This document shows positions 1 through 10,928 of a stretch of DNA of 64,000 nucleotides, one piece after another. The translations under genes were made by a program, and so were the position numbers. Position 1 is the first letter of the stretch; every line of letters begins with the position of its first letter. The stretch comes from Flaveria trinervia (taxonomy: Eukaryota; Streptophyta; Magnoliopsida; Asterales; Asteraceae): contig CM046451.1 in the NCBI GenBank assembly GCA_025506515.1, positions 37,091,595 to 37,155,594 on the forward strand. Direction: 5' to 3'. Below the pieces are notes generated by a model that was not told the origin of the DNA, searched no databases, and saw only the letters and a list, made by a program, of their open reading frames with translations.

Positions 1-13
1 TGCTCTGATACCA
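1..13 (-). other. Primer binding site of a minus-strand B-type element (B2)
   Basis: Read on the minus strand this is TGGTATCAGAGCA, the plant initiator tRNA-Met complement. It lies two bases outside the LTR that follows, as in element B1 downstream. The element body must therefore lie to the left of the window. Confidence 0.8.
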
Positions 14-15
14 TT

Positions 16-709
16 TGAAAGGATTGAGATCTAGTTTGATCAATTAGCATCTAGTTTGATAATTGCAGTGGAATAGCATACGAATTAGACTAAACTATAG
101 CTAGAGTAATATGAATATTCAATCAAATAGTAACGGTTATAGAGAGAGAGTTTTCTGCAAAAAGAATGTTTTCATTCACGCACAAGCTTCCCGTACAAGG
201 AAATTAGGTCAACATTCCTTTTATAAGGAATGTGACATCAGCTGACATCACTTGATAGTGACATCTAACTTATTTATACAAACAACTGAAAGTAAACGAA
301 ACTACTGAAGATGTCCATAACAACTGAGGACACCTTCACTAAAAGCTAAGTATAAGCTAACATTACAACTACTGAAGTTATAACATCTGAAGTATAAGAA
401 CTTCAGATGTTTTATATAGTATAAAACTACTGATTACAAACTACTGAAATGTAAACCATCATAACTACTGAAGAGAACTACTTCCGCTGTTGTGACAACT
501 TCTGAGAACTTGGTGTTCAGACTTTGTCTTCAGCAGTTGTCTTCAGACTTTGTCTTCAGACTTTATCTTCAGACTTTGTCTTCAGCTGTTGTCTTCAGAC
601 TTTATCTTCAGACTTTGTCTTCAGCTGTTGTAGACCACTTCAGTTGTTTTGATGTCTGTGGGACTTAAAGGTTTTTCTGATCTGGCTCATTGGTTCTTTT
701 GGTCCAACA
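16..709 (-). repeat. 5' LTR of a B-type Sirevirus-like Copia element (B2)
   Basis: On the minus strand the LTR starts TGTTGGACCAAAAGAACCAA, the same start as both B1 LTRs, and ends TCA two bases before the PBS. It carries the B-family motif array (ACTACTGAAG, TCTTCAGACTTTG and similar, about 300-650) and a minus-strand TATA-like CCTTATAAAAGG at about 219-230. It is inserted in the integrase gene of A0. The bases CAAGC at 710-714 are the presumed right-hand target duplication; the left copy is off-window. Sequence drift from B1 is substantial, so this is a separate, probably older or subfamily copy. Confidence 0.82.
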
Positions 710-1394
710 CAAGCGACATGGGAAAACGTGTTATGAACTACTCCAGCGATGTAAAACTAATTTGGAGTATTTAGAACCGTTTGGTGCACCTTGTACATTG
801 TTGAAGAAGACTCAAAATTGGAAGTTCAGCAAGAAGGGAGAAGAAGGGATATTTCTCGGATACAACATACCAGATAAGAGAGTTTACAACAACTCAATGG
901 GTCAGGTAGAAGTGTGGTGCAATGTTGACGTTCAAAGATACACCACCCCCCCAACTGGGAAAGGACCCTCATTATTCTTTGACTATGATAGTTTCTTTAA
1001 ATCCTTCAATCTGCCGCATTCTCATACTGATGACGAGCTGTCTGCTAGAATGATGTACGATGCTCTTAACACTCATCCACTAGACTCGACATCAACAGGT
1101 CTATTAGATGATTCCTCTAACTCTTTAGGGGGAGACCTTGAAGTAAGTGAGTCTTCATCTGATGATGAGGCAGTCAAAAATGCTAATGAGGACTAGGAGG
1201 AACAGGTTCCTACCAATGAAAGTACACAAGCATCAGATCCTGATGCCTCTGACATTTCGGAACCTCATACTCCAACAACTACAGATCCTAAACCTGAGTT
1301 TCACAATCTGGATTATGAGGTGACTGTTCCAACAACTCCCGGATCTCGGCTAAATGTTTATCATCCTTTGGAAAATGTCATTGGGGATGTTAGA
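710..1394 (+). pseudogene. A0 pol fragment: integrase C-terminal region and IN-RT linker
   Basis: The reading frame from about 710 encodes the end of a Copia integrase (GKTCYELLQ, LEYLEPFGAPCTLLKKT, EGIFLGYNI, VYNNSMGQVEVWCNVDV), then an acidic Ser/Asp-rich linker. It stops at 1194-1196 (TAG) but stays readable in the same frame (ASDPDASDISEPHTP, LNVYHPLENVIGDV). The same region in A1 is at 6480-7200. The left end is cut by the B2 LTR and the right end by A1. The protein resumes 26 kb downstream at 27634. This is the oldest visible layer of the left stack. Confidence 0.85.
1390..1394. other. Left target site duplication of A1 (TTAGA)
   Basis: TTAGA lies directly left of the A1 5' LTR and again directly right of its 3' LTR at 27634-27638. 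The A0 reading is continuous across the two copies, which proves that A1 is inserted in A0. Confidence 0.88.
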
Positions 1395-2134
1395 TGTTGA
1401 TACATATATGTACCTAGATCCTGATCTCAATGTAATATGTCTTGAATGTCTTGCACTTATGTAATATTGGGTACTTAATGAAATGAGAATATTTGTTTGT
1501 GATTTGTCTTGTTTAACATTTCATTAATGAGTTGTTTAAAACATATTGACTGATTATATAGGTTTGTGGTTGATTGAACTAATATACATAACATTATGAT
1601 ATTTAATACATTCAAACTTAACATCATGAAGTTATCATGCGAATGGCCCATGCTAATGGACCATACGCATGAACAACTTCATGCGAATGACTCAGTCGCA
1701 TGACTAAACCAGGAGACTGGATCCGTCATATGGTTGTCACATAAGATTGGCTTAGTCGCACGACTGAACACTCAGTTGGGGGAATGGACCAACCGTATAA
1801 CTCAATCGCTCGACTGAACCATATTAATGGTTCAGTCGCCCGAATGAGCAACCCTAACCTATAAATACCATTTAATTCTTGGAAAAACGTAAGCATTGAA
1901 TACACTTCGACTCCAGACGTACCCTAGCCATCCAGAAGCCTCTAAGTTTGTACTCCAAGTTCATAGAACGCTATAGATCGATTCCTAATCGATTATTGAC
2001 GTTAGATTCAATACATTATTGTGTCTACGTGCATTCTCACTGATTGGATCGCCAATCAATTAGGATTCCGCACTATTTGGTTTGGTTTAACACGTTAATG
2101 AGTTGGTGTTTCGTTCAAATACCAGATCCTAACA
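1395..2134 (+). repeat. A1 5' LTR
   Basis: Starts TGTTGATACATATATGTACC and ends CCTAACA. The U3 part (about 1620-1850) is an array of short quasi-palindromes around TCGCACGA, TCGCATGA and TCGCCCGA. A TATA box (TATAAATA) is at 1860-1867, preceded by AACCCTAACC. Confidence 0.88.
1860..1867 (+). promoter_or_regulatory. LTR TATA box of A1
   Basis: TATAAATA lies just after the palindrome array and is conserved in the A1 3' LTR at 27361-27368. The A0 3' LTR has a degraded version (CCTAAATA near 35725). This is the probable core promoter of the genomic transcript. Confidence 0.65.
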
Positions 2135-2281
2135 TTAGATCGGGAGTACAGACCAGAAATCAGCTATACACAGCTATTATGCCTCGGTAATGGAAAAGGG
2201 ATACCTTCACGATGGAGCATATCAATGTTTGTGTCTCAATCGGTAATGGAAAAGGTAATGGAAAAAGGATACCTTCATGAT
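2135..2281 (+). other. Misplaced copy of A0 3' flank where the A1 PBS should be
   Basis: Bases 2135-2240 repeat the A0 sequence that lies right of the A1 3' LTR (27634-27737), starting with the TTAGA target site, with only three or four differences. Bases 2241-2281 then repeat part of it again (GGTAATGGAAAA twice, then GGATACCTTCATGAT). No TGGTATCAGAGC-type PBS is present. The LTR-flank junction seen on the right has thus been copied to the left end, and the PBS is lost. Confidence 0.85.
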
Positions 2282-2540
2282 AACTTCAGCTTATTCAGTC
2301 GCACAGAGTTCATTCGCATTCTCCAACTGCACGATTGGACTCATTCGTACCCTTATTCGTACGACTGAGAACCTTATTCGGACTGTTCAACCGCATTAGT
2401 TCATTCGGCCGACTGACTCATCCGCATTTTTCCAGTCGCACGACTGAACCATCCACATTTGTTCAATCGCCCGAATAAGCCCAATCGCATACCTTCATTT
2501 GCATACATCAGCAGTTTGTTAAATAGTAAAGTTAAGTGAA
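2282..2540 (+). other. A1 5' leader with palindrome motifs
   Basis: Non-coding stretch between the rearranged junction and the gag ATG. It is packed with the A-family motif (CAGTCGCACGACTGA, ATTCGTACGACTGA, CATTCGGCCGACTGA). Confidence 0.65.
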
Positions 2541-3875
2541 ATGGAGAACCAATTTTCAGCATACACAACAAGTAGAGATACACGTATTCAAAATCTACTG
2601 TTGTTGGAGAACGAAGTGGGAATTCACAATAAACCCCCGAAGCTTATCACGTTAGATGACTACCCTCAATGGAAGCAACGTTTTAAAATCTACTTAAATG
2701 GAGTAGATTCAAATTTGTGGGAGGCAATAGAGTCGGGGTACATCATGCCAGTAGGAGCTGACAGAGTCAAGCTTACACTAAGTGGCATGTCGGATGCACC
2801 GAAAGTAAAACACAACGCTGAGAAGAAAGTCTACGCTTTGCTCACTCAGTCTATTCCGAAGGACATCTTCCATCAGTATTCAGAGTATACTCAAGCAAAG
2901 AAATTATGGGATGCGTTGGAGAAGAGGTATGATGGAAATGCCTCACTCAAGGCTATTAAGGCAAAAGCTTTGAAGAAGGAGTTTGACAACTTCTCTTCAA
3001 TGAGAAAGGAAGGCCTGGATGATGTGATCGACAGATTCTACCACTTGGTGAGTGAGATGCACACTCACGGAGTAACTACGTCGATGGAGGATAAGGTATC
3101 CAACTTTGCTGATGGACTACCGGAAAAATGGGCCTCTTTCATTTCAAATCTCAGACAGAATGGGATGCTCTCGAAGTTAGATATAAATGACTTCATTCTG
3201 AAATTGAGGGAAGAGAGCTTAGGATGAATTATAGAGCCCAAAAGGCCAACTACAATCAGAATCCTACACTCTACAATGCAACTCCTCCGGCCAAGACATT
3301 TGGAGCACCACTGCAGACTACCTTCGTCTCAAGCGCAGGAATTCCAACACAACCATCAACTTAGGGTCCGAAACGCCAGGGTCATCTGGCACCAAGTATA
3401 TTATACTGAAGCTAATACAGCAAAACTGAAAACCGATAACTTTGGTAATATGACTGTTAAGGTGGCCAAAGAACACATGGACCTCTTAGCTACTGTAGTC
3501 CACGCCTATGATGGACTAGTTGCTGGAAAGATAGGAAATTGTCACCTGGCAGATGAGGATTATGAACAGGTGGATGAAATAGAGTTGGAACGAATGGACA
3601 TAATGTGGGCTTTGGCAAGTGCTGTCCGACGAGCTAAAAAGTTTGTCAAAAAGACCGGACAGAACTTGGTTGCTACCAAGGACACAACCTTTGGCTTCGA
3701 CAAGTCAAAGGTAACTTGTTTCAACTGTGGGGAGAAGGGACACTTCAAGCGAGAGTGTGTGAAGCCAAAGAAGACTGGGAATGGTAATCCCTTCTCGTCC
3801 TTTAATCGTCAGGACAAGGCCACATCTAGTAGTCCTACTTCATCAAGGAAGGACCCCCAAAGCCTTGACTGCTAA
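2541..3875 (+). pseudogene. gag: A1 gag (UBN2-type capsid region and first zinc knuckle)
   Basis: ATG at 2541 in good context (GTGAAATGG). The first 228 codons are a Copia Gag of the UBN2 type: PPKLITLDDYPQWKQRF, QAKKLWDALEKRYDGN, NFADGLPEKW. A frameshift near 3224 moves the frame (NYNQNPTLYNATPP), with a stop near 3360, after which the first frame returns. Residues ERMDIMWALASAVRRAKKF match the helix before the knuckle in Sirevirus-like Gags. An intact CCHC zinc knuckle, CFNCGEKGHFKREC, is at 3717-3758. Gag would form the particle and bind element RNA. It is inactive because of the frameshifts. Confidence 0.82.
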
Positions 3876-5417
3876 TGAGGATGAAGGACAGGACTGGAGC
3901 TTCCGGTTCGTCTCACCGGGAGAGTCCAACATAGCTAGTGTGGAGGACATTGATGACGATTCTGCTAGTGAGGGAGATATAGCACTAGAGCTCGCGATGT
4001 CAAATTCTGAAGACACTGCACATGTGGTCAACCACCTACCTGAAGAAGAAAAATCTGCATCAACATCAGAATCACCAGAACCAGAGACAACAGATTCTGC
4101 GCTCATGGCTGATTCCTCTTCAACATCTCAGGTAAGTACTACTGACTAGTTGTTTAATAATCATGCTTGTTTAGATAGCAATAAATTTAGAGAAAGTATA
4201 GATTTGAAATTTGCTAGGTTATTAGATCATAATAATAGCTTAGTAAAGGATCTGGAACTGTGCATTAAGGCTAATAGAGTATTAAAACAAAACGAGCACA
4301 GTTATAAGGAAAAGATAGACCTATTGAATAAACAACTTGGGGAAACAGAGGTGGTTTCCTTTAACCAAGTAAATGACATTAGGTACTATCTAACTCCCTA
4401 GAGGACACTAAGAAGCAGAAAGCAGTTTTAGAAGTAGAAGTCAACTCCTTAAAACAAAAATTGCATAGTTGGACAAGCTCATCTCACATTGTCCAACACT
4501 TAGTGAGAGAGAGAAACAGTGGGGAGGGATTGGGATACAAAGTGATTCCACCACCACCTGAGACCTTGATGAACACCAATTTTTTAAGTAAACCGATTAA
4601 CAATAACCCCATCAAGGATCATGTGGTGTCAACTCCTCTTGTTAGTGATCCAGATTCCGTAAGTAAATCCAATGAATCTGACGCTAAACAAAAGGAGGCC
4701 ACTTCAAAGGCAAAAGGAAAGATGCCTTGTTTTAACCTAGAAATTGAGTTTGAAAGGGTTAATTTAAAGTTAGGTTCAAATAAAGTAAAATCAGAACCCA
4801 AAAGGACTATAAAACCTAATCAATCACAAGCATCATGTCAAAGTCTAGGTAAATAAGAAATAAAAGATGTAAAACCAGGTAGCAATTAAGTTTGTAAAAC
4901 CCGATCATACATTTAACAAAGAAGTGTCTCAGTCTAAACATAATAAGGGCAACCGTGTGACATCAACATCTCCACCAAAACATATAAACTGTAAAGTTGA
5001 AAGCAGATCCTGCTATAATTGTGGAGAGTACGGTCACATTGCGTCTTATTGTCCTTCTTATCAGACACCAAGGAGGAAAGTTGAACTTCCTGCATCTAGT
5101 TTGTTATTATCAGACATCAAGGAGGAAAGTTGAACTTCCTGCATCTAAAACTAGATCTTTCAAGAGGAACTCCGTGACGCCTCCTGAAAGGGATAGTGAA
5201 TCCAAAGTTCAACCCATCAGCCAGTCGTCTGTTTATCACAAAAAGGCCTTACACAAAGCTGGTCTATGGAAAGAAGAATCTGCCTCAGTGTCTAAAAATG
5301 AGAACAAACAGAAATCTGAGCTTCCCTCAACCTCAAGTGGTTAATGGGTGAGTTTATTATGTGTCATGCCTCGGGGAAACCCAAGCCAATGAAGGCTTGG
5401 GTTCCTAACATAAACTA
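3781..5417 (+). pseudogene. A1 gag C-terminal and spacer region, second zinc knuckle
   Basis: A run of overlapping open fragments in shifted frames: an acidic Ser/Glu-rich stretch (3840-4149), a probable coiled coil (4150-4400, LLDHNNSLVKDLELCIKANR), and a Lys/Ser-rich spacer (4461-4856). A second intact CCHC knuckle, CYNCGEYGHIASYC, is at 5011-5052. Elements B1 (VCGLFNH) and C (MCESTTH) carry a second knuckle at the same place, so this is the normal layout of these families. A segment of about 35 bp is tandemly duplicated at about 5063-5150. Confidence 0.7.
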
Positions 5418-5650
5418 ATGTTTTCATTGAATATGCAGGGTGTTAGCTATAGTGCTGAGACTAACACGTGGAATGTAGATAGCGGAGCATCCAGACACAT
5501 GTCAGGGAACAAAGCTCTCTCATCAAACATCAACAACTCAAAGGAGAGCATGTTTCATTTGTTGGAAACAAAGGCGGGTACATCACAGCCTAAGGGGAAG
5601 TGGGAAATGAGAAAGTTAAGTTTGATAAGGTAAACTACGTCCATCAATTA
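5418..5650 (+). pseudogene. A1 aspartic protease
   Basis: Contains NVDSGASRHMSGN, with the retropepsin D-S-G of Copia elements. It would cut the Gag-Pol polyprotein. The frame breaks about 60 residues later and continues in the gag-pre-integrase segment. Confidence 0.78.
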
Positions 5651-6760
5651 CAAAATAACTTACTTTCAGTTTCTCAAATATGTGATAAAGGTTTCAAAGT
5701 AGTCTTTGACAACAAGAAGTGCTACGTTCTAAAGAAAGACTACGTGATCCCGGAGGACCAAATCCTAATGTCAGCTTCAAGATATAATGATCTTTATGTT
5801 TTGGATCTCTCAAAGGCCTCCACAGCGGATCGTGAAGTCCAATGCTTCTTGTCCAAAGCTACTGAGAAGGACTCTATCTCCTGGCATAGATGAATGGGAC
5901 ACATAAATCCAAGGAAAATGAATCACTTGATCCAGAATGATCTTATCAGAGGAGTAAATGTCAAAAACTTCCAACTCCGGATTTCTTGTTGCTTGCAAAA
6001 AGGGAAAACAGACAAAGAAGTCTCATAAGGAAAAGAAAGTTCATTCGATAGAACTTCCTCTTGAACTCCTTCACATGGATCTGTTTGGTCCAGTCAATAC
6101 AAGAAGCATCGCGGGCGATTTGTATTGCTATGTAGTTCTCGATGACTACTCAAGATTTTCTTGGGTAATGTTTCTGAAATCCAAATCAGAAACATTTGAC
6201 TCCTTCAAGGAATTGGTAACTACACTGGAATCCCTATACAAGCTGAAGGCATGAGAGGTGCGCTCAGATAATGGAACCGAGTTCAAGAATCAATGGATGG
6301 AGGCCTATTGCAAGGAAAAGGGAATTATGCATCAATTTACCTCGGCCTACACTCCTTAGATGAATGGGGTTGCTGAACGGAAGAATCGTAGCTTGATAGA
6401 GACGGCACGGACTATGCTGGCAGACTCGAAACTGCCTATTCAATTCTGGAATGAAGCAATGACAAATGTGTGCTATACGCTTAATCGAGTTCTGGTAGTG
6501 AAACGCCATGGAAAAACGTGCTATGAGTTATTACAACGACGTAAACGTAACTTAGAGTATCTTGAGCCATTTGGCGCTCCGTGCACCCTGCTGAAGAAGA
6601 CTCAGGAGGGAAAATTCAGTGAGAAGGTTGATGAAGGGATCTTTCTAGGATACAACATACCGAACAAGAGAGTTTACAACAACTCAACGGGTCAAGTAGA
6701 GGTATGGTGTAACGTTGATGTTTAGAGATACATCACACCACTTGCTAGAAAAGGGCTGCT
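5600..6760 (+). pseudogene. A1 integrase
   Basis: The pre-integrase segment (NNLLSVSQICDKGFKVVF) and the first half of the HHCC zinc motif (SWHR..GH) are followed by the catalytic core. The first Asp is in LLHMDLFGPV, the second in RSDNGTEF, and the Glu in MNGVAERKNR, so all three catalytic residues are encoded. In-frame stops interrupt at 5891-5893, 6252-6254, 6357-6359 and 6723-6725. The C-terminal part (EGIFLGYNIPNKRVYNNS) matches the A0 fragment at 710-1394. Confidence 0.83.
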
Positions 6761-8841
6761 TACTTCTTCGACTATGATGGATTCTTCAAGTCCTTCAAGA
6801 TACCTCTTTCTACTTCTGAATACGAGTTGGCAAATAAGATGACGTATGATGTCTTGACCACACCATCTCAAGATTCAACACCATCCAGTTCACAAGTCAA
6901 TCATCTACCAACTCAGGGGGAGCTCTTGATGTGAGCGACTCTTCTTCTGATGAAGAAATTATGGAAACTGATCAGAACAACCAGGATGTACAGGTTCCGC
7001 CTACCATAAGTCCACAAGCATCTGATAGTGATGCTTCTGAGCCTTCGGAACCTCAGACTCCTATAGCCTCAGATCCAGAACCAACTATTCACAATCTTGA
7101 TTTTGAGGTAGTTGTTCAATCAACTCCCGGCTCATGTCTAAATGTCTATCATCCTTTGGATAATGTTATAGGAGATATGAGATCAGGGGTTCAGACTAGG
7201 AATCGGTTGTACTCAGCTGATTATGCCTCTGTGATTGAAAAAGGGATACCTTCATGATGGTGCCTACTGCTGCTTTGTGTCTCAGTTTGAGCCCAAGTAT
7301 GTTAGTGAAGCACTGAATGATGAGGCTTGGGTGAGTGCCATGCAAGAAGAACTTCTTCAGTTTAAGAAGTTGGGTGTATGGACTCTAGTGGATAGACCTA
7401 AAGGTGCTAAGGTCATTGGCACCAAATGGGTCTTCAAATGCAAGAAAGATAATCACGGAGTGATCATCAGAAACAAGGCTCGACTTGTTGTTCAGGGTTT
7501 TCGACAAGTTGAGGGTATTGACTACAAAGAAGTGTTTGCACCCATGGCAAGGATGGAAGCCATCTGCATCTTCCTTGCCTATGCATCTTATATGAAAATC
7601 AAAGTTTATCAACAAGATGTGAAGAGTGCGTTCCTTCATGGTGAGATCAGAAAGACAGTGTACGTGAGTCAACCCGAGGGATTTGAGGATCCATATCATC
7701 GGGATAGAGTTTACAAACTTGACAAGGCGTTATATGGGCTTCATCAATCTCCAAGGGCCTGGTACGAGAAACTCTAGACTCATCTTGTGAAACACGGTTT
7801 TCGTAGAGGGGTTATTGACTGTCCATTGTTTATCAAAGAAAAGGATGGAGACTTACTACTAGTACAAATCTATGTCGATGATGTAATTTTTGGTTCCAAG
7901 AACAAAGAATTATGTAAAGAGTTCGAAGCAGTAATGAAGGCGGAATTTGAGATGAGTGCAATGGGAGAAATGAAATTCTTTCTCGGTTTACAGGTGGATC
8001 AAACACCAAATGGGATTTTCCTACATCAGACCAAGTATGTAGGTGATATTCTCAGTCGGTTTGACATGGAGAATGCTTCTATAGTTAGAACTCCACTTGC
8101 TACAAACCATGATGTAGCACCCGACGAGAATGGTGATCTGGTAGATGCTACTATGTACCGAGGGATGATTGGATCTCTCATGTATCTCACTACCTCTCGA
8201 CCTGATATCATGTATGCTACATGTCTATGTTCACGATATCAGGCAAGCCTAAAGTGACCCATCTGATTAGGGTCAAACGGATTTTTCATTATCTGAAGGG
8301 TACACCAACACTTAGATTGTGGTATCCTCATGATGATGACTTTGAACTTACAGCGTATAGCGACTCGGATTACGGTGGCTGCAAGATGAACTACAAGTCT
8401 ACATCAGTAGGGTGTTAGTTCTTTGGGAGAAGATTAGTAACCTGGCTGTGTAAGAAGCAGATCTCGGTTGCATTGTCAACCTGTGAAGCCGAATACGTTG
8501 CTGCTGCAAGCTGCTGTTCTCAAATCATATGGATTCAACAGCAAATGCGGGATTACGGTTTGAATTTCTCATCTACTCCTATCTTTGTTGATAACTCTGT
8601 TGCAATTGCAGTCACTAAAAACCCGATCCAACATCCTAAGACCAAACACATCGGTATTAAATATCACTTTATACGTGATTGCTATGAAAAGAACTTAATC
8701 GATGTGGTAAAAATAAATACAGATTTTCAACGCGCTGACCTCTATACAAAGGCATTTGACAAACCACGTTTTTTATATTTGTTAGAGGTCAACGGAGTTA
8801 AACAGAAAAGTGAGGTCATTCCTGAAGATGACCATGTATAG
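6761..8841 (+). pseudogene. A1 IN-RT linker, reverse transcriptase and RNase H
   Basis: An acidic linker (6931-7230) leads into the Copia RT: WVSAMQEELLQFKKLGVWTL, IGTKWVFKCKKD, YQQDVKSAFLHGE, YKLDKALYGL, and the catalytic YVDD at 7871-7882. A stop at 7775-7777 and frameshifts near 7240 and 8250 break it. RNase H follows: first Asp in AYSDSDYGGC, Glu in STCEAEYVAAAS, Asp in IFVDNSVA. It ends with ADLYTKAFDKPRF and stops at 8839-8841. RT copies the RNA and RNase H removes it. Confidence 0.85.
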
Positions 8842-10268
8842 TCCGATGCGTCGTGTCTAGTTCCTTTTATTTTTTCAACTTTTTAGTTTTATTTTTTATT
8901 ATTTTATTTTATTTGCTTAATTTTAAGTAGTTTAACTACTATAAGTTAATTTCCTTGCCTATTAAAATCCTAAAACGCTAATCCGTGACGGTTTTATAAT
9001 TTTAGGGGGAGAATAGGTTTAGGCAGTAATAAAAAAATGAGGGAGAAGGAGAGGCAAGCTGATAAAATAAGATCGTATATGTGATACTGATTCAATCTTT
9101 GGAATATGATAGTACATAGGAACAAACCATTTGGGACTTTAAAAATCAAAATTGAAAAGGATGCAAAGTTCAAGTATAAGTCTGTGTAGTCTGAGCAATA
9201 TAAAAGGAAATATGATAGATAAGCTAGCTACTACTAAGGTAACACAAAGAAAGTAGACCTAGAGGTTGCTAGACCATAGATGATATGTTGGTAGATTCAA
9301 CACAATAGATAACTAGACCTTTATGGTGATCTCAAGATTAAACTAAAATGTTTGACTAGATGTGGGTAACACCTTATCCCTGGTTAACACAATCAACAAG
9401 ATTCCAAAAAGGGGTGACGAGCAAAATAAATGCCACGAATGTGTGCATAAGACCAAAGCATGAGCAAAAGCACATAAAAATGCAAATACAATGAAACTAA
9501 TAACTTATGTTGTTGGTGAGATCTGTGCAAAAAGATTGAAATTGCTCAAACAAGAAGATAGGTTATGTGCCTCTCTGCTGTGCGGTAGCACTGAACTGAG
9601 GATAAGCATAACCTATATATTCTAGAATTCATCGTTGTTTGCCGCCTCTCTGTTGTGCGGTGGCACTAACCTGAGGCTTCTCTTCTCTTTGAAAGTTCTA
9701 TGAATAGTTTCTTCTTGAAATACTACCCTGAGACCGCTCAAAAATCTCCTGAGGAATGTTGATTACCATATAAGTGTGGCATCCACAAATGCTTGTTGAA
9801 ATAAACAAACCTTAAACTATCACCAATCTGTGTTGAAAGTCTGTGTATGGATTTAAGAGGACAAGTATACTGACAATCATTATGGCTACAATTCTTGAAT
9901 GTTCAAATCAGTGTGGGGACCTAAGAGTACTAGTATGATTTCCCAATTTGCTAAATGACTCCAGATGAAAAACAAGAATAGAGCATCAAAGTTTTTTTAA
10001 ATAACCTGTCCTGAATGATTTGAGTATCCTGTATGATTCCAAATTGAATTGGTCTATGTATAGTTTAAATGATTGAAGCTGCTCTCTCATAAAAATTATT
10101 CCTTAGAACTACATCTTAGGAGTTAACCCTCACAAAAACACAAAAACATGTCTTAGTATTAAGTTTTCAGTTTTATTTCTTTTATTTCTGTACAAAGTTT
10201 GTCAAATTCAGTATGTTAGTATCAGACTATGTCATGGAAGTTGATAAGGAACCTTATCATCTAAATGG
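8842..10268 (+). other. A1 pol-ORF2 gap, first part (non-coding)
   Basis: No supported gene. Just after pol there is a PPT-like purine run (TTTTAGGGGGAGAATAGG, about 8999-9016), matched in A0 at about 29392. Extra PPT-like runs are a known Sirevirus trait. The region also holds twin hairpin motifs (separate entry). The equivalent A0 region 29292-30699 is clearly homologous along its length. Confidence 0.7.
9569..9677 (+). repeat. Twin conserved hairpin motif in A1
   Basis: Two copies (about 9569-9602 and 9644-9677) of a motif of about 34 bp. Its ends, GCCTC and GAGGC, are complementary, and the centre holds TGC-GGTG-GCA. In A0 the same pair occurs at 29995-30029 and 30069-30103. Confidence 0.6.
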
Positions 10269-10369
10269 GTCACGTCTGAGGTGACAAAATGTTTAAAAGG
10301 ATCACGTCAGAGGTGATCAAAGGTTTTTTCTAGGTAAAATGATCATGTTTGAAATGATCAAATGATCAT
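10269..10369 (+). promoter_or_regulatory. ACGT-core inverted repeats upstream of ORF2 (A1)
   Basis: Three copies of a short inverted repeat: GTCACGTCTGAGGTGAC (10269-10285), GATCACGTCAGAGGTGATC (10300-10318) and a decayed GATCATGTTTGAAATGATC (10351-10369). They carry the ACGT core bound by plant bZIP factors. A0 has four copies at 30700-30841. A role as upstream promoter elements is inferred from position. Confidence 0.5.
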
Positions 10370-10429
10370 AACGTTTATTCATAATTTAAAAGGGGTGTAA
10401 AATGTAAAATGATCTTAAAGTCAAAAACC

Positions 10430-10790
10430 ATGAGTATGATTCATTCGCACGACTGGACCATGAGCATGGACCAGTCGTACGATTGAAGGATACGAATGTG
10501 CCTAATCGCATGATTAACCAACACGTATGGGCCATACATGCGATTGGACCATCAGTATGACTCAAATCACACGATTGGACACCTAAAATGGGCAAACCGC
10601 ATGAATGAAGGTGACCGAATGACTCAGTCGCATGATTGAACCCTAGTCGCACGACTGAAGGTGACCGACTGTGCCAGTCGCACAACTGAAGGTGACCGAT
10701 TGTGCCAGTCGCACAACTGATCTTTAGTTGCACGAACAACTTGTGCGACTGGGCTCAATCACACAACTGAAGGGAACCCTAATATAAATA
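10430..10790 (+). promoter_or_regulatory. Candidate internal promoter for ORF2 of A1 (palindrome array and TATA)
   Basis: A dense array of A-family quasi-palindromes (CATTCGCACGACTGGA, CAGTCGCACGACTGAAG, CAGTCGCACAACTGA) ends at a TATA box, TATAAATA (10783-10790), preceded by AACCCTAA and followed by GAGGGGCAGTCGGTCG. The LTR has the same order: array, AACCCTAA, TATAAATA. A0 keeps TATA and the downstream bases at 31190-31212. No transcript evidence is available here. Confidence 0.6.
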
Positions 10791-10928
10791 GAGGGGCAGT
10801 CGGTCGTAGTCACTCATCACCCCAAAATCGCCCTAAGTCGCACGACACGTTGTTACCCTGCCGAAATTTTGTTTGAGCCTATTATACCACTAATTCTTGT
10901 GTACTGACGATTTCCACTGACTTTACAG

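Noticed and set aside
1395..2134. Solo LTR flanked by TTAGA
   Set aside because: The local view fits a solo LTR, but A0 pol continues only after 27633 and the flank on its right is a copy; A1 internal sequence and a 3' LTR follow.
10386..10739. Minus-strand frame of 117 codons
   Set aside because: Covers the palindrome array; repeated His/Cys/Ser pattern reflects the DNA motif, not a protein.
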